The notes under the pieces: generated by a model
Databases searched by the model: none
Told to the model about the DNA's origin: nothing
What the model saw: only the letters and a program-made list of their open reading frames with translations
Source: Clostridiales bacterium
GTDB lineage: Bacteria; Bacillota; Clostridia; Christensenellales; Borkfalkiaceae
Direction: 5' to 3'
Assembly: GCA_015055725.1 (NCBI GenBank)
Contig: SVHO01000002.1
Coordinates: 44,603 to 108,602, forward strand
DNA: 64,000 nucleotides
Shown here: piece after piece, positions 63,981 to 64,000 of the stretch
How the letters are laid out: each line of letters begins with the position of its first letter
Numbering within the stretch: position 1 is the stretch's first letter
Program-made: the position numbers and the translations under genes

Positions 63981-64000
63981 GTTCTAAACGTAATATTTTG

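Noticed and set aside
1-64000. Apparent excess of GTCAC/GTGAC on both strands
   Set aside because: It is noticeable by eye, but codon context alone may explain it and I could not count it against a proper expectation.
1-64000. CRISPR arrays, IS elements, prophage or tRNA genes
   Set aside because: No regularly spaced repeats, transposase or integrase-like ORFs, or T-loop plus CCA patterns were seen, apart from the tmRNA.

Overview
The window reads as chromosomal DNA of a low-GC, spore-forming member of the Bacillota, most likely class Clostridia. Support: sporulation genes (spoIIE, spoVT, a spoVB-like flippase), zinc-type S14 (rpsZ), IleRS of the long IleS2 type, the large bacterial SRP RNA, AT-rich spacers and textbook TTGACA-N17-TATAAT promoters. 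Species cannot be named from the sequence. No phage, IS element, CRISPR array or tRNA gene was seen. GATC sites are almost absent (six found by eye in 64 kb).

Layout. 1-2.3 kb: start of a polyamine ABC transporter (potA, partial potB, minus strand) behind a strong promoter and a ~330-nt structured leader ending in an intrinsic terminator; this is the best candidate for an undescribed regulatory RNA. 2.3-7.2 kb: YgjV-like membrane protein, a Gfo/Idh/MocA oxidoreductase with an operator inside its promoter, a GNAT acetyltransferase, an unlisted 54-aa gene and feoAB iron uptake. 7.3-23.3 kb: the fused S10-spc-alpha ribosomal protein operon on the minus strand (rpsJ to rplQ, with secY, adk, map, a KOW protein, infA, rpmJ and rpoA), headed by a perfect promoter and an attenuator-like leader. 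23.4-29.3 kb: protein quality control (clpX, clpP, tig, rqcH) and an RluA-type pseudouridine synthase. 29.3-36.7 kb: a secreted, membrane-anchored protein of unknown function, an MntP/YtaF-like protein, a second RluA enzyme, an rRNA-type methyltransferase and ileS. 36.9-37.6 kb: SRP RNA (ffs, plus) and tmRNA (ssrA, minus), converging on back-to-back terminators.

37.6-46.4 kb: a minus-strand run pgk-tpiA-gpmI-secG-rnr-smpB-metY-metA-ssrA. This is the classic glycolysis plus secG-rnr-smpB-ssrA order, with a methionine pair (metY, metA) between smpB and ssrA. 46.5-51.9 kb: Na/Pi cotransporter, trmL, a nitrilase-fold protein that seems to lack its catalytic residues, dus and a spoVB-like flippase. 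52-54.7 kb: spoVT behind a sigma-G-type promoter, a ComEC-like metallo-beta-lactamase protein and ddh (meso-diaminopimelate dehydrogenase). 54.9-59.5 kb: spoIIE, a DeoR-family repressor and a divergent MATE exporter whose shared spacer holds a 21-bp direct repeat. 59.5-63.9 kb: a type II topoisomerase A/B pair, called parC/parE because the A subunit lacks a GyrA box.

How the parts work together: most of the window is core housekeeping (ribosome, secretion, protein turnover and ribosome rescue, glycolysis, topology). The interest lies in regulation: two leaders with mutually exclusive hairpins, an operator between -35 and -10, a promoter embedded in a terminator, a repeat-type operator beside a repressor gene, and a forespore promoter. 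Starts were chosen from Shine-Dalgarno spacing and family length, so several are shorter than the ORF track, which also uses GTG and TTG starts.
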